A stretch of DNA of 64,000 nt from Ceratotherium simum simum. Taxonomy: Eukaryota > Chordata > Mammalia > Perissodactyla > Rhinocerotidae. This document shows, piece by piece, positions 1 to 11,116 of the stretch; within the stretch, counting starts at the first letter, position 1, and every line of letters begins with the position of its first letter. The stretch is from NCBI RefSeq assembly GCF_000283155.1, contig NW_004454163.1:27484894-27548893 (forward strand), in the 5' to 3' direction. The translations under genes and the position numbers were made by a program. The notes below the pieces were generated by a model. The model was not told where the DNA came from. It saw only the letters and a list, made by a program, of their open reading frames with translations, and made no database searches.

Positions 1-105
1 TAATGCAAAGTGAAATAAGTCAGAGGGAGAAGGTCAAATACCGTATGATTTCCTTCATTAAGTAGTAGATAATAACAACAATAAACAAACACATAGGGAA
101 AAAAA
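1..105 (+). mobile_element. L1 3' end fragment
   Basis: The stretch AAGTGAAATAAGTCAGA...CCGTATGATTTCC is the usual L1 segment just beyond ORF2, also seen here near 13700 and 46600. It is cut by the window edge. Confidence 0.55.
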
Positions 106-514
106 TAATAATAAAATAAAAGCAAGTTAAAAAGGCAACTGGCAATAACAAAGAAAAAGATTGAATTAGTGATTTTAAAACATCCAACAAAGAAAATTCC
201 AGGCCCAGATGGCTTCACTGCTGTATTCTACCGAACATTTAAAGAATTAGCACTTTGCAAACTCTCCCCAAAAATAGAAGAGAGAACAACACTTCCCAAC
301 TCATCTTATGAGGCCAGTATTACCCTGATACAAAACCAGACAAAGATACACAAAAAAACCACAGACCAATATCTATTATGAGTATAGACACAAAAGTCAT
401 CAACAAAATACTAGCAAACTGAATCCAGCAACATATAAAAAGGATTGTACACCATGACCAAGTGAGATTTATCCCAGGAATGCAAGGTTGGTTTAACATC
501 CAAAAATCAATGTA

Positions 515-1086
515 ATATGCAAATAATTCTCATTATTCACAGTGGTTATATGCTATAAAGTCACCATGAATACTGAATTAGTGAATACAGAGCCATTGCT
601 CCTAGGGGGAATGTGTCTGTGTGTGTGTTTGTGTATTTATACATATATATATATATCTCAAAGATTATAATCTTAAATCCTAAAGAAAATTTATCCTGGT
701 AGATCTGTTTTCTTTATTTTAAAAAAGAGAAAATGAGGTTCAGAAGTATTAAGTGACTTGCCTGAGGCCTCCCCACTAACAGGTGACAGACTTGGGATTC
801 AAACCCATGCAGCTGGCCCCAGAGCTTCTTGCACTACACTGCCCTGCTCCCTGCCTTCTCCATCCTCTGGTCGTATCTGTAAGAGAGCTGAAACAAGAAG
901 GCAGAGCATTGCCTTGTTCGACCTCAGCTGAGAACATGCACATCGGGGAGCGCAAAATTTTCACTGGTCTGCACATGTCCATGAATGATCATAAAAGTGC
1001 TGCGAGTATTGATTTGGGGATTACAAATAAATTTTACAAATTGGCAAATTCACAAATACAGAATCATGAATAATGAGAATCAACTG
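515..1086. mobile_element. Tigger-like (pogo/TcMar) non-autonomous DNA transposon
   Basis: The ends are inverted repeats: ATTCTCATTATTCA near 527-540 and TGAATAATGAGAAT at 1067-1080. TA dinucleotides flank both sides (513-514 and 1087-1088), the TcMar target site. The L1 ORF2 frame continues on either side. A MIR-like block lies inside at about 710-855. Confidence 0.6.
710..855 (+). mobile_element. MIR fragment
   Basis: GAAAATGAGGTTCAGAAG...AAGTGACTTGCCTGAGG...GGGATTCAAACCCATGCAG follows the MIR core and 3' region. It lies within the Tigger-like element. Confidence 0.6.
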
Positions 1087-1159
1087 TACCATGTTCATAA
1101 AGGACAAAATTACCACAATTACCATGTTGTCCTAATAGATGCAGAAAAAGAATTTGATA

Positions 1160-1349
1160 GGGCCGGCCCCATGGCTTAGCGGTTAAGTGCGCGCGCTCCT
1201 CTGCTGGCGGGTTCGGATCCCGGGTGCGCACTGATGCACCGCTTCTCCGGCCATGCTGAGGCCGCATCTCACATACAGCAACTAGAAGGATGTGCAGCTA
1301 TGACAACTATCTACGGTGGCTTTGGGGGTAAAAATAAAATCTTAAAAAA
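1160..1349 (+). mobile_element. ERE SINE, short-tail type
   Basis: Starts GGGCCGGCCCCATGGCTTAG; B box GGTTCGGATCC; ends in CTATC..GGTGGCTTTGGGG plus an A-rich tail. The perfect TSD AAAAAGAATTTGATA is at 1145-1159 and 1350-1364, splitting an L1 ORF2 codon run. Confidence 0.95.
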
Positions 1350-2675
1350 AAAAAGAATTTGATAAAATTCAGCACCCTTTCATGGTAAAAAAAAAATGCA
1401 AAAAACTAGGCGTAAAAGGGAACTTCCTCAACATGATACAGGGCATCTACAAAAAACCCACACCTAACCTCATACTTAATGGCGACAGACTGCTGAATGC
1501 TTTCCTCCTAAGATCAGGAATAAGAAGAATGTTCACTTTCACCAATTCTACTCAACGTTGTACTTGAGGTTCTAGCTGAGGCAAGAAAAAGAGATAAAAG
1601 GCAACCACATTGGAAAAGAAGAAGTAAAACTATGTATTCACAGATGACATGATCTTGTCATGTAGAAAATTCTAAGGAATTCATTTAAAAACTAATAAAT
1701 GAGTTCAACAGGTTGCAGAATAGATACAAGATCAATATACAAAAATCAGTTTTATTTCTATACTGGCAATGAACATTCTGGTATTGAGATTTAAAAAAAA
1801 CTTTACCATCAAGATGAACAAAATAAAATTATAAAACATTGTTGAAAGGAATTAAAGAAGACCTAAATAAATGGAAAGACATCTTTGTTCGTGGATTGGA
1901 AGACAACATTTTAAAGATGGCAGTGCTCCCCCCAAATTGGTCTACAGATTCAGTGCAATTCCCATCAAAATCCAAGCTGGCTTTTTTGCAGAAATTGACA
2001 GGCTGATGATAAAATTCATATAGATGCAAGGGACCCACAGCCAAAACAAGCTTGATAAAGAGCCAAGTTGGAAGACTCACATTTAGTCAATTTCAAAGCT
2101 TATTACAAAGCTACACTAATCAAGACTGGCATAAGGATAGATGTATAAATCAAGGGAATATAAAATATAATTGAGAGTCTGGAAATAAAGCCATACATTT
2201 ATGATCAGTTGGTTTTTGACAAGGATGCCAATACCATTCAGTGAAAAAGAGTAGTCTTTTCAACAGGTAGTCCTAGGACAATTGGATAGCCACATGCTAA
2301 AGGACCTGTACCTTATACCAATGCAAATTCTAACTCAAGATAGGTCATACACCTAAATATAAGAGCTAAAATAAAACTCTTAGAAGAAAACGAAGTAAAT
2401 CTTTGTGACCTTGGGCTAAGCAATGATTTCTTAGGTACAACACCAAAAGCATAAAAAACAAGGGAAAAAAATAAATTGGACTTCATCAAAATGAACTTTC
2501 ATGCTTTAAAGGACACCATCAAGAAAGTGAAAAGAAAACCCACAGAATGGGAGAAAATTTTTGAAAATTATATCTAATAAGGGACTAGTATCCAGAATAT
2601 ATGCAGAACTCATAAGACATTTATATGCTAGTGATTAATTACAGTTACTGCAGAGCAGTAACCAATGGACTGTCC

Positions 2676-2866
2676 AATGGACTCTCTGACGATGGACATG
2701 TTCTATATGTGCACTGTCCAGAGGGGTAGTCTCTAACCCCAGGTGGTGTCTGAGTAATTAAAATATAACTAGCCTGAGGAACTTTTTTTTTTTAATCTTG
2801 TTTTTAATTTAAATAGCTACATGTAGCTAGTGGCTTCCATATTTGACTGTGCAGCTGTAGAGAATG
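2676..2866. mobile_element. hAT-Charlie-like DNA element (MER1-group resemblance)
   Basis: Contains TGCACTGTCC near the start and the block ATTTAAATAGCTACATGTAGCTAGTGGCTTCC, typical of Charlie-derived repeats. Termini are not clear. Confidence 0.45.
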
Positions 2867-2899
2867 GGGCTAGAAGTTAGGTAGGGTAAAGGGACTTTT

Positions 2900-3160
2900 A
2901 CCTTTCACTATATTCTTGTGTATATTTGAAATTTTTTTAACTAAGCATGTATTGTATTTATAATTTTTAAACATTTAAAAAATAATTAAAAGAATGGTGC
3001 AGTTTTTCTTTTCTACCAGCCATGCTTTTATTTTACTTGAATCTCTTACACCAATTGCTTTGTAATATTAGCATAGGATTTTATATACATCAGTGGATTT
3101 TAGGAAAGGTAACCTATCGATACCAATTACAATGTGAAGAAGAATTAGGATAGTAAAGAC
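2900..3160. other. AT-rich stretch with no gene seen
   Basis: AT-rich DNA with poly-A/T runs, possibly the decayed end of an L1. No open frame or motif of note. Confidence 0.4.
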
Positions 3161-3166
3161 TCACCT

Positions 3167-3412
3167 GGGCCGGCCCCATGGCTTAGTGGTTAAGTGCGTG
3201 CGCTCCACTGCTGGCGGCCCAGGTTCGGATCCCGGGCGCACACTGACGCACCGCTTCTCTGGCCGTGCTGAGGCCGCGTCCCACGTGCAGCAACTAGAAG
3301 GATGTGCAACTATGACATACAACTACTGGGGCTTTGGGGGGTAAAAAAAAAAAGGAGGAGGATTGGCAATGGATGTTAGCTCAGAGCTGGTTTTCCTCAC
3401 AAAAAAAAAAAA
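3167..3412 (+). mobile_element. ERE SINE, hybrid-tail type
   Basis: Standard ERE head and CAACTAGAAGG body, followed after GGGGCTTTGGGG by a GGAGGAGGATTGGCAATGG block from the long-tail type. TSD ACTCACCT at 3159-3166 and after the poly(A) at 3414-3421. Confidence 0.92.
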
Positions 3413-3421
3413 AACTCACCT

Positions 3422-4254
3422 AAATCCAAAGCTAATGTTTGATTCTGGGGAAGGGATTTTATGGAAAGTAACTTAAAAAATTATAAAGTAGCAATTATAA
3501 GTTACGTGTTTTCTAATAAAAGAAAAATCAAATCTCAATACATAGGATCATTTGAATGTAAAACAAAATGTTATCCATTCAGAAGTGAACGGGTCAAATA
3601 AAGAGAAGGTCTTAGGAAAAAAAGTCTTTAAAGAATACTGACACAGAAGATACTAATATTAGACCTTAATCCTTTTCCCTCCATTGCCAATTTTTATGAC
3701 TTTTCAAATCTCTGACTTGCACATGAAGCAACAATGAGGTGGTCTCTTCAGTGATTACAATTTTTTTGACTTGTCCAACTCAGGAAATTCAATCATGTAG
3801 CCACAGCTCAGATAATTGATAAATTGACACGTAGATGGGCACAAGTTTAATATCAGGATGATGTCTGGGTTTTTTTTTTACTTTTAAGTTTTTTTTAATG
3901 AAAGGCCTAACAAATTTTGAGTTTTTGCTGTTATTTGAACATTCCCATGGTATTTATATACTATCATTGCTTTTAACTGTCAAGTGATGCCAAATACTCA
4001 GAATTTACACATTACTTTTGTGCATTTCTACCTATTTTTCTCATTTGACATCGTGAATTTTATCCAGGCCTAACTGAAGTATATCTTTTTAATACTTTCT
4101 CTTGAATTATTTAACATATCTCTCATATTGATAAAATATTAGTAAAGAAGAATATACCCAGAACCTGGGAATGTTTGTAAAAATGTATGTAATTTTTTTC
4201 CAATTTGACAGCATTAAAAATATTTGGCCTCAGACACGAAGTTTGACTTTCCTA
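3422..4254. other. Unassigned AT-rich DNA
   Basis: No gene, RNA or clear repeat recognised. Short poly-T runs only. Confidence 0.4.
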
Positions 4255-4420
4255 CGGAGGAGTCTGAGCCAACTCCAGGTTTCACCACTTAATAGTGTGA
4301 CTTGAAGTGTGTTATTTAACTGTCTGTGCTTCTGTTTCCTTCTCTGTAAAATGGGGATGATGATACAACATAGAGGCTTATGATATTTTACAGGGCTGGC
4401 AAGTCTAGAGAAGATAGTTC
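4255..4420 (-). mobile_element. MIR fragment
   Basis: Antisense MIR: the sequence reads TGTGACTTGAAGTG...CTGTTTCCTTCTCTGTAAAATGGGGATGATGAT, the classic reverse-oriented MIR core. Confidence 0.75.
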
Positions 4421-4630
4421 CTATAAAGTACCGGCTTTTTGAAAAGGATTATCGTTCTTCAAATCTGTCATTCTCAAAACCGTACCAGTCCATACACACA
4501 GTACAGGGCGTATTATTTGTTATTAAGGTACTTCCTACAAAGTAATAGCATTGGCAATGTAGTACCATCTTCTAAAATAAGTTGCAATTCAATTTTGTTC
4601 ACTCCAAAATCACTTTTCAAAAAGCATGGA

Positions 4631-4880
4631 GAGGCCGGCCCGGTGGTGCAAGCAGTTAAGTGTGCACCGTATGCTGCGGCGGCCCAGGGTTCACTGGTTG
4701 GGATCCTGGGTGCGCACCGACGCACCGCTTGGTAAGCCATGCTGTGGCAGCATTCCATATAAAGTGGAGGAAGATGGGTACGGAGGTTAGCCCAGGGCCA
4801 GTCTTCCTCAGCAAAAAAAAAGAGGAGGATTGGCAGATGTTAGCACAGGGCTGATCTTCCTCACAAAAAATAAAAAATAA
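4631..4880 (+). mobile_element. ERE SINE, long-tail (ERE1-like) type
   Basis: Head AGGCCGGCCCGGTGGTGCAAG, decayed B box, then AAGCCATGCTGTGGCAG, CATATAAAGTGGAGGAAGATGG and two GTTAGC..AGGGC..TCTTCCTCA units. TSD AAAAAGCATGGA at 4619-4630 and 4881-4892. Confidence 0.95.
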
Positions 4881-4892
4881 AAAAAGCATGGA

Positions 4893-6129
4893 AATGTAAC
4901 ATCACCAGTTGTTAGTGTTATGTGAAGTACATTATATCAACACACAAAAACAATTGATTAGCAGTGTTTCTCTCTGCTTGGTGGGATTGTCTTTGCTTAC
5001 CTGTATTTTCCAGTATCAATACAGTGAACAACTATTATATAATTTTCAAACATAGATATACACATTATATAATGTAAATATGCTAAGCTTCAATAAATTT
5101 GTTTTTAGAATACATTTTTAATCTTTTATAAATGCAATCTTAAGTTTAAAAATGCAGAGGACTTCATGTATTTTTTAATGCCATGAGTAATACACACATA
5201 GGTGCTTTTTATTCTACCTGTTACAAAATAAGTCTAAAGTAATTCCCAGTTTTTTGCATCATGTTTGAGTTTAGTTGAGCAGCATTTTAAGTAGTAGAAA
5301 TGGTTGGCTGACTACTCCTACATTAATAAGTTGTCAGCACCAGGCTTTGACAATGTTTAAATTTTGAAACGTTTCCAAACAGAAAAGTTGCAAAACTAGT
5401 ACAAAGAATTCCCATATTCCTTCACCCTGATTCCCTAAATGTTAACTTTTTTCCATGTTTTATCATTTTGTCTCATAAATGTGTATATGTTTGTATGTAT
5501 ATCTACATACATATATGACATTTCTTCCTGAGCTGTTCGAAAGTAAGTTACCTTTTTGCCTTTAAATAAATACATAAGTGTATATTGCCTGAAAAAAGAA
5601 TATTCTCCCACGTGACCACAGTGAAACTGTCAAGATGACAGGATTCCAGAACCTTCTTGTACCGTAGCCTGAACACTGGGAACTAGAATGCTAACCTCAC
5701 GTGTTTTCCTTCCCTCAGGGATTGATGTTCCGTGTTCATTCTCCAATATCTAAAAACTATTGTTTCGTATATTTTGTCTGATTTTCTAGTTGTTTAAGGG
5801 GGGAGAGTAAATCCAGTCCTATCTTCCATCATGGCTGGAAGTGAACATTTGCAAGTAATTTTTAAAACTAAGCCCATATTCAAAAATAATCTTAGATTAA
5901 TTTGCATACACTGCAAGAAACTCAACCTTTCTGGGCAATACCCTTCGTATTCACTATTCCACCCCAAAACTGACTATTTAAAAGGCGGCTCGCATCTACT
6001 CTTTTAGTAAAATAAGTGGTACATTGATATTATTGCATGAATACATGGGAACTTAAGGTGTTGTAAATGTTTATGCAAAGGAAGGAAAGCAAATAAGCCT
6101 TTGGGCGGGGGGGCGCATATCACTCCCTA
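4893..6129. other. Unassigned AT-rich DNA, possible old LINE remnant near 5360-5560
   Basis: The stretch AACAGAAAAGTTGCAAAACTAGTACAAAGAATTCCCATAT at 5379-5420 resembles an old mammalian LINE-derived repeat, family uncertain. The remainder shows no gene or clear repeat. Confidence 0.35.
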
Positions 6130-6318
6130 TATGCTGGGTACAAACGTCTTTGTAGGGTCTCATTGAACTCTCAACAGCCTCGCAATTTATAGATGAAGGA
6201 ACAAATTGTTAGGCTAACGCAAGATATTAATTTGCCCTGGATAACCCAACTGGCAGGTGGCAGAGGCAGGATGATTCAAACCCAAAACGGAGCCCATAAT
6301 TTTTTCCACAATGCTGCT
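6130..6318 (+). mobile_element. MIR fragment
   Basis: Follows the MIR order: TAGGGTCTCATTGAACTCTCAACAGCC, TAGATGAAGGAAC, AACCCAACTGGCAGGTGGCAGAGGCAGGATGATTCAAACCC. Confidence 0.7.
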
Positions 6319-6817
6319 GATTATTATCCAATAATGAAGAATATACACAATTATTATTGAATAATGTTGAATCAATGCAAAAATGATATGACATGAAATG
6401 CTCATATTTGATGGAGTATTAAATGAAAATTGTGTCTAAGAGATACAAGTCTTTGAATGAAGTTTGCAAGAAACTACCCTACTTTGAAAACAGAAGGAAT
6501 GGCATCTTGAATTGGATAACTTGATCTTGGTGTTTTTCCAACACAGCAGAAAAAGAGCCAAGAGTGATTTATGATGACATAACAAGTGTGTTAACAGTGT
6601 GGCTTAATATTTTATTCTTCTAAGTATATGAAAAAACATTTTTTCATATTGAAACATTGTTCTTAAATGAGAAAGTAATTTACCATCTCTAAGTGTGAAA
6701 GTCACAGGTCACACTCCAAAAATTTCCAAAAGAATTGGCCTAAAGTTAATAATGTTGCTATATTATGCTCAATAGAGTTCTGATAGGGAAAGGTGCTAAA
6801 CATATTTTTTTTAAGTA
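6319..6817. other. Unassigned DNA
   Basis: AT-rich with no gene or recognisable repeat. Confidence 0.35.
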
Positions 6818-7463
6818 CAATAGTGCCCCCTTTTCTGTGGTTTTGCTTTCCATGGTTTCAGTTACCTGTGGTCAAATGAGGTCCAAAAATATTAAATGGA
6901 AAATTCCAGAAATAAACAATTCATAAGTTTTAAATTGCACGCCATTCTGAGTAGGGTGATGAAATCCCTGTCCGTCCCACCCAGGATGTGAATCATCCTT
7001 TTGTTCAGCATATGCACCCATTAGTCACTTAGCAGCTCTTTAGGTTATCAGATCGACTGTCATGGTATCACAGTGCTTGTGTTCAAGTAACCCTTATTTT
7101 ACCTAATAATGGCCCCAAAGCTCGAGAGTAGTGATCAAACTGGCAATTCAGATATGCCAAGGAGAAGCCATAAAGTGCTTAAGTGAAAGGGCAAAAGTTC
7201 TCAATCAGGAAAGAAAAAAATCGTATGCTGAGGTTGCTAAGATCTATGGCAACTTTCATTATAGTATACTGTTATAATTGTTCTATTTTGTTATTAGTTA
7301 TTGTTGTTAATCTCTTACTGTGGTTAATTTATAAATCAAACTTTATCATAGGTATGTATGTATAGAAAAAAACATGGTATACATAGGGTTCGGTACTATC
7401 CGAGGTTTCAGTAACAACTGGGGATCTTGGAATGTATCCCCCACAGATAAGGGGGGACTACTG
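6818..7463 (+). mobile_element. Complete Tigger-type DNA transposon (internally deleted)
   Basis: Inverted ends CAATAGTGCCCCCTTTTCTG and ..AAGGGGGGACTACTG are flanked by TA on both sides (6816-6817, 7464-7465). The interior keeps AAAATATTAAATGGAAAATTCC and the start of the transposase gene, but is far shorter than an autonomous element, so it is a 646-bp deletion derivative. Confidence 0.85.
7109..7252 (+). pseudogene. Tigger transposase N-terminal remnant
   Basis: From the ATG at 7109 the DNA encodes a decayed MAPK..SS...GNSDMP(K/R)RS start, then, after frameshifts, RKEK..YAEVAKIYG, the DNA-binding helix-turn-helix region of pogo/Tigger transposases. It is cut after 'KIYG' by the internal deletion. 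The DDE catalytic domain is absent. Confidence 0.75.
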
Positions 7464-7465
7464 TA

Positions 7466-9489
7466 TTTTCATAAGTTTTACTACTTTCAACTTTGTGTAG
7501 AATGGTCATTACCATATTACAAAGTGTCTTCCCTATAGCCTGATGATTTTGATAATGTGCATCTTCTATGTACATCTAGCCCCGTTGCTGCCAGCCTCAG
7601 GTTCCGACATTATTATCTGACTTTGGTGTCCTCTATCCTGTGGCCCAGCTTGGGTAAGTGGCTTTATTTCCCTTCCCAATTTCCTGTTCTAAAAGTTGAC
7701 CCCACACCTGAATCCAGTGGTTTTCAAATTGTTCAGAGTAGCTTCTCTCTGGAGGAGTAGGATTGGGGCTCCCCACCTCTGTTTCCTCTAGAGCAACTCT
7801 GCTTTTATGTTTTACATGCTGCCTTTCCAAGTGAGCTTCGGTTTGTGTAAAAAGTTTCTAAGCCGAAACAATGCATGGAGTCTCCTCTCACTAGACCCCA
7901 CGATTGCGTGGGGATCCTCCCCTCACACACACAGCCATTCCTCATACCAGCCAGGTGACCTTGGGCTGACTACAGTGCAGAGCGAGAATGGGAAGAAAAA
8001 AATCCCAACTGAGCTGTGAGGGCTTCTAGCCTCCCCATTAAGGCGGCAGTTCAGGAGGCCAGTCAGTTTTAGCTGCTGATGACAAGTAAAGGCCATATGA
8101 GCAGGTACTGACCAGCAATTTTGGCAACGAGCACAAAACTTGGCCCTTAAATCAACTGTCATTCAAGATGTGGCTTGCTGGTAGGAGTTATTAACAAGGC
8201 AAGATACCATGTGATACCTCCCCATTTGAATCAGTTATTGCAAACGAGGTATTAAGTTTCCTAAAACCTGATTTTACATTTTGGTGTCACTTGACCCAAT
8301 TGTGGCCCCGGGAGGTACATGGTTTCCAGGCACACAATGACATGTCCACCAGCAAGGCCAAGTGTGCTTAGTGGAGAAGGCCAGGTGGGCGGCACACTGG
8401 GGCAGCACGCTCGTACAGGCCCCCCCGGAAGCACACCTGTGTAGAAGGCCAATTCATAGTCAACAGCGTTTTTGTAAGCGTGATAGGAACGAGGGGGAGG
8501 CACTGAGATGAATACAGTGGTTAAGGACACCAGGCTAAGATGACGCAAATATCCACCTCATCGGCCAACCTTGCCAATGAGCCTGGAACGCTTCCAAGCC
8601 AGGAGCAGCTCTGTCCTGGACAGCCCAGAGGACACTGCCTGTGTCTGCTGCCAAGGCCCGCTCCGACAGAGGTTTTCCTTCCACAGTAGTGCACATTTGA
8701 CCAGCTTGCAGACTCGCCTGGCTGGTCTGGAAGCCATTCTAGCCATGTCAGCTGACTTAATACATCTCAAGTCTGACCCATGATGTGTCAGTGTCATGAT
8801 GGGACTCTCGGGCTACCTTTTCCGTTATTTTCATGTCCTGACCCTTGTTGGCAGCATGTGACCAACATGGGTGACCAAGGCTCAAGCTGGAGCTGGCCAG
8901 CAGAGAGGGCCAAGGGCTGCAGAAACCACATGGTTATTAGATAGCATCAATTTCGTCCATAGACTGAAAAGAAAGTCACCAAATAATGTAATGAGGAAGG
9001 GTAAGGAAGACTACTCACAACGTCCTGCTCAGCTGAGCTGCACGGCCAGCCCCTGCTGGCGAGAGATGGTGGGGAGGGATGTCTGTTTTCGGGTGGGCCA
9101 CATGGGCAGCTGGCTTTCAAAATGCCTCTGTAAAGGGAGGCTATTGGGGTGGGCCCACACTAAGTGGAGCTCTCGGACCAGATGCCATAGAGTCTAGGGT
9201 CACCAGGCAGCCTGGAGCCAAAGTTCCCTGGGCCTATCTCCAAAAATGCAATCTGAGTGGGGACAGAAATGCTGTGAGGGACAGAAGGGCAGTTGCAGGA
9301 CCTGTTCCTCCAAGTTTCACATCTGGCCCAAAGAGTATGCAATACATCCCCCCAGTCAATGCTGCTGCCTGAGTCTGAGGAAGCTTTGATCCCATCCTCA
9401 GAAGCTTGGGACACTTAAGAGGGAAGACCTGGGGTCTCCAGAGTCCCCTGTAGGTGTTGGTTACTCAGTCCCTGAAGGGAGAGGACTTC
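7466..9489. other. Repeat-poor stretch with no gene recognised
   Basis: GC-moderate DNA. Several short open frames occur on both strands (up to about 108 codons) but none shows a family motif or consistent codon pattern. It directly follows the 3'-truncated end of the IP6K2 copy on the minus strand and could hold further retrocopy or unique sequence. Confidence 0.4.
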
Positions 9490-10175
9490 AGAGAACCCCT
9501 ATGCTTGAAGGCGTTGGCACCAGCAGACGCGTCGGCCAACTCCTCTGACAGCCCTCCAAGTCCTCAGCATCTGAGTCCAGGGCCACCTCCGGCCGCTCCT
9601 TGCTGGTAGATGACCAGCAGGGAGCTCGAGTAGAAGCAGTAGGCCTCCTGCTGCTCCAAGACCACCTTGAGCTCAGCCAGTTCCTTAAGCACGGGGCCCA
9701 GGAGCTCCCAGTGCAGATACGCCCGTTGTGGAAGAACTGGAAAGCGCCTCCTTGAAGCCCTGCACTGACAGCCTCCATCTTTGCTACGTTCATGAACGTA
9801 AGCTGCCCACTGCCTGCCTGGTACACCTGCATGGCACACATGAGCACACCAGTGACCACAGGTGTGCTCTGCTCGCATTTGTGCATCTGGTTGGTGCCTT
9901 CTCCTCTGAAGCAGGGTCACCATGCTGGTGCATACCCTCTTGAGGTCCAGGACACAAGGCACCTCGTAGTGGAAGTCAGGTTCTCCAGGGAGATGAATTT
10001 GTACTGGTTCCGATGTCTTCATCTCCTTCACTCTCTGTAACTGTTGCTGGGGACACTTCATGCTCCAAGAGTTATAGTGCTTAAGGTGGGAACTTACATT
10101 CCTGTTTTTCTCTACCCTGTAGTACAAGATTTCAGATTTCTTTAGCGCCTCAAATTCTTCTAACTAACTTCTATT
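9490..10175 (-). pseudogene. IP6K2: IP6K2 processed pseudogene (inositol hexakisphosphate kinase 2)
   Basis: IP6K2 phosphorylates inositol hexakisphosphate to make the pyrophosphate InsP7. This copy covers roughly the central and C-proximal part of the protein. Reading the minus strand from about 10175 gives LEEFEALKKSEILYYRVEK, then LKHYNSWSMKCPQQQLQR, EVPCVLDLK, CEQST..VTGV, MQVYQAGSGQL, FQFFHNGR, ELLGPVLKELAELK, FYSSSLLVIY and KERPEVALDSDAEDLE, all in IP6K2 order. The blocks switch frame several times (after VPCVLDLK, near CEQST, around FHNGR, after LLVIY, after DAEDLE), so no product is possible. They follow one another with no intron-like interruption, which indicates a retrocopy. The match ends near 9490 after a block resembling SADESAGAYAYKP; the family's C-terminal part is not seen, and neither is a poly(A) tract. 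IP6K2 fits better than IP6K1/3 because of the YQAGSGQL and HNGR stretches (from memory). Confidence 0.85.
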
Positions 10176-10204
10176 CTAACTGAAGAAATGTGATCCTACC
10201 AAGA

Positions 10205-10412
10205 AGAGGCAGCATGGGATTAAGAGGGCAGCCTCCCTGGGTTTGAAGCCCTGCTCTGCAGCTTACTCACCTCCGAAAGCCTCAGTTTCCTCATATGTCA
10301 ACAGTACTATCTGCCCCATAGGGGTACTTGTGAGCATTAAATAAGGTAACCCAGTAAAGACCTTAGCACAGGCAGGCATATAGTCAAAACTCGGTAACTG
10401 TACTAACATTTT
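10205..10412 (-). mobile_element. MIR fragment
   Basis: Antisense MIR: GGTTTGAAGCCCTGCTCTGCAGCTTACTCACC, CCTCAGTTTCCTCATATGTCAACAGTACTATCTG, GTGAGCATTAAATAAGG. Confidence 0.75.
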
Positions 10413-10459
10413 CACCAAAATAAAATGTGGGCCACCCACTGGGTTATTAAACTGGAGAG

Positions 10460-10950
10460 AAAAGAAAGGTGTAGTGCTGAATGGTGGCCCCCCCAAATAT
10501 ATCTCTACCTTCTAACCCCCCGGAACCTGTAACTGTGACCTTATTTGGAAATAGGGTCTTAGCAGATGTAATTAAGTTAAGGATCTGGACTTGGATCATC
10601 CTGGATTAGGTGGGCCCCAAATCCAATGACAAGTGTCTTTATAAGACACAGAAGAGGAGAAGACATGGACACAGAGAACGCCATGTGAAGAAGGAGGCAG
10701 GGATTGGAGTGATGCAGCCACATGCCAAGGAACACCTGGAGCTACCACAAGCTGAAGAGGCAATGGAGGATTCTCCTCTAGAACCTTCCAAGGGAGCCTG
10801 GCCCTGCCAAGACCTTAATTTCTGCCTAATAATCCTAATTTTGGATGTCTGGACTTTAGAATTGTGAGACAATAAATTTCTGTTGTTTTAAGCCACTAAG
10901 CTAGTGGTAATTAGTTACAACAACCCTAAGAAACTAATACAGAGGGGTAG
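10460..10950 (+). mobile_element. MaLR LTR, MLT1 group
   Basis: Begins near ATGGTGGCCCCCCCAAATAT, continues GTGACCTTATTTGGAAATAGGGTCTTAG and GCCATGTGAAGAAGGAGGCAG, and ends AATTGTGAGACAATAAATTTCTGTTGTTTTAAGCCACTAAG...AAACTAATA. This is the MLT1 order, with the AATAAA polyadenylation signal near the 3' end. Confidence 0.8.
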
Positions 10951-11102
10951 CTCACAGGTGAACCAACCCTCAGACAGGCTCCGGCCCCACCCTGCCTTCA
11001 GAACGACATTGATGAGAGAGGAGGCAGAGCCGGTCCTGAGCTCAAGCCACTTTGTTTTCCAAAAGCATTTATTTAGATCTGACACTTCTGTAGCAGTCTC
11101 TT

Positions 11103-11116
11103 GCGCCCCCTCCTGG
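11103..11116 (-). promoter_or_regulatory. CTCF-like motif (one mismatch)
   Basis: GCGCCCCCTCCTGG is the reverse complement of the core CCASYAGRKGGCRS with one mismatch. Predicted by eye only. Confidence 0.35.

Larger units (their letters stand above)
106..2620 (+). mobile_element. L1 ORF2 remnant (reverse transcriptase to C-terminal part)
   Basis: Degenerate LINE-1 ORF2. At 170-380 the frame reads PTKKIPGPDGF..FYRTFKE..LPNSSYEASITLI, the fingers of the L1 reverse transcriptase. After two insertions the frame resumes with 'LIDAEKEFD' near 1130 and again at 1352. Downstream, 1860-2620 carries typical ORF2 C-terminal DNA. It is full of stops and frameshifts. Interrupting insertions are a Tigger-like element at about 515-1086 and an ERE at 1160-1349. 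Confidence 0.85.

Noticed and set aside
1160..1240. tRNA-like head with A and B boxes
   Set aside because: Part of an ERE SINE, as at all similar sites in the window; no intact tRNA fold or anticodon arm expected to function.
8261..8548. 95-codon minus-strand frame downstream of the IP6K2 copy
   Set aside because: Checked as a possible continuation of the retrocopy; no IP6K2 C-terminal sequence seen.
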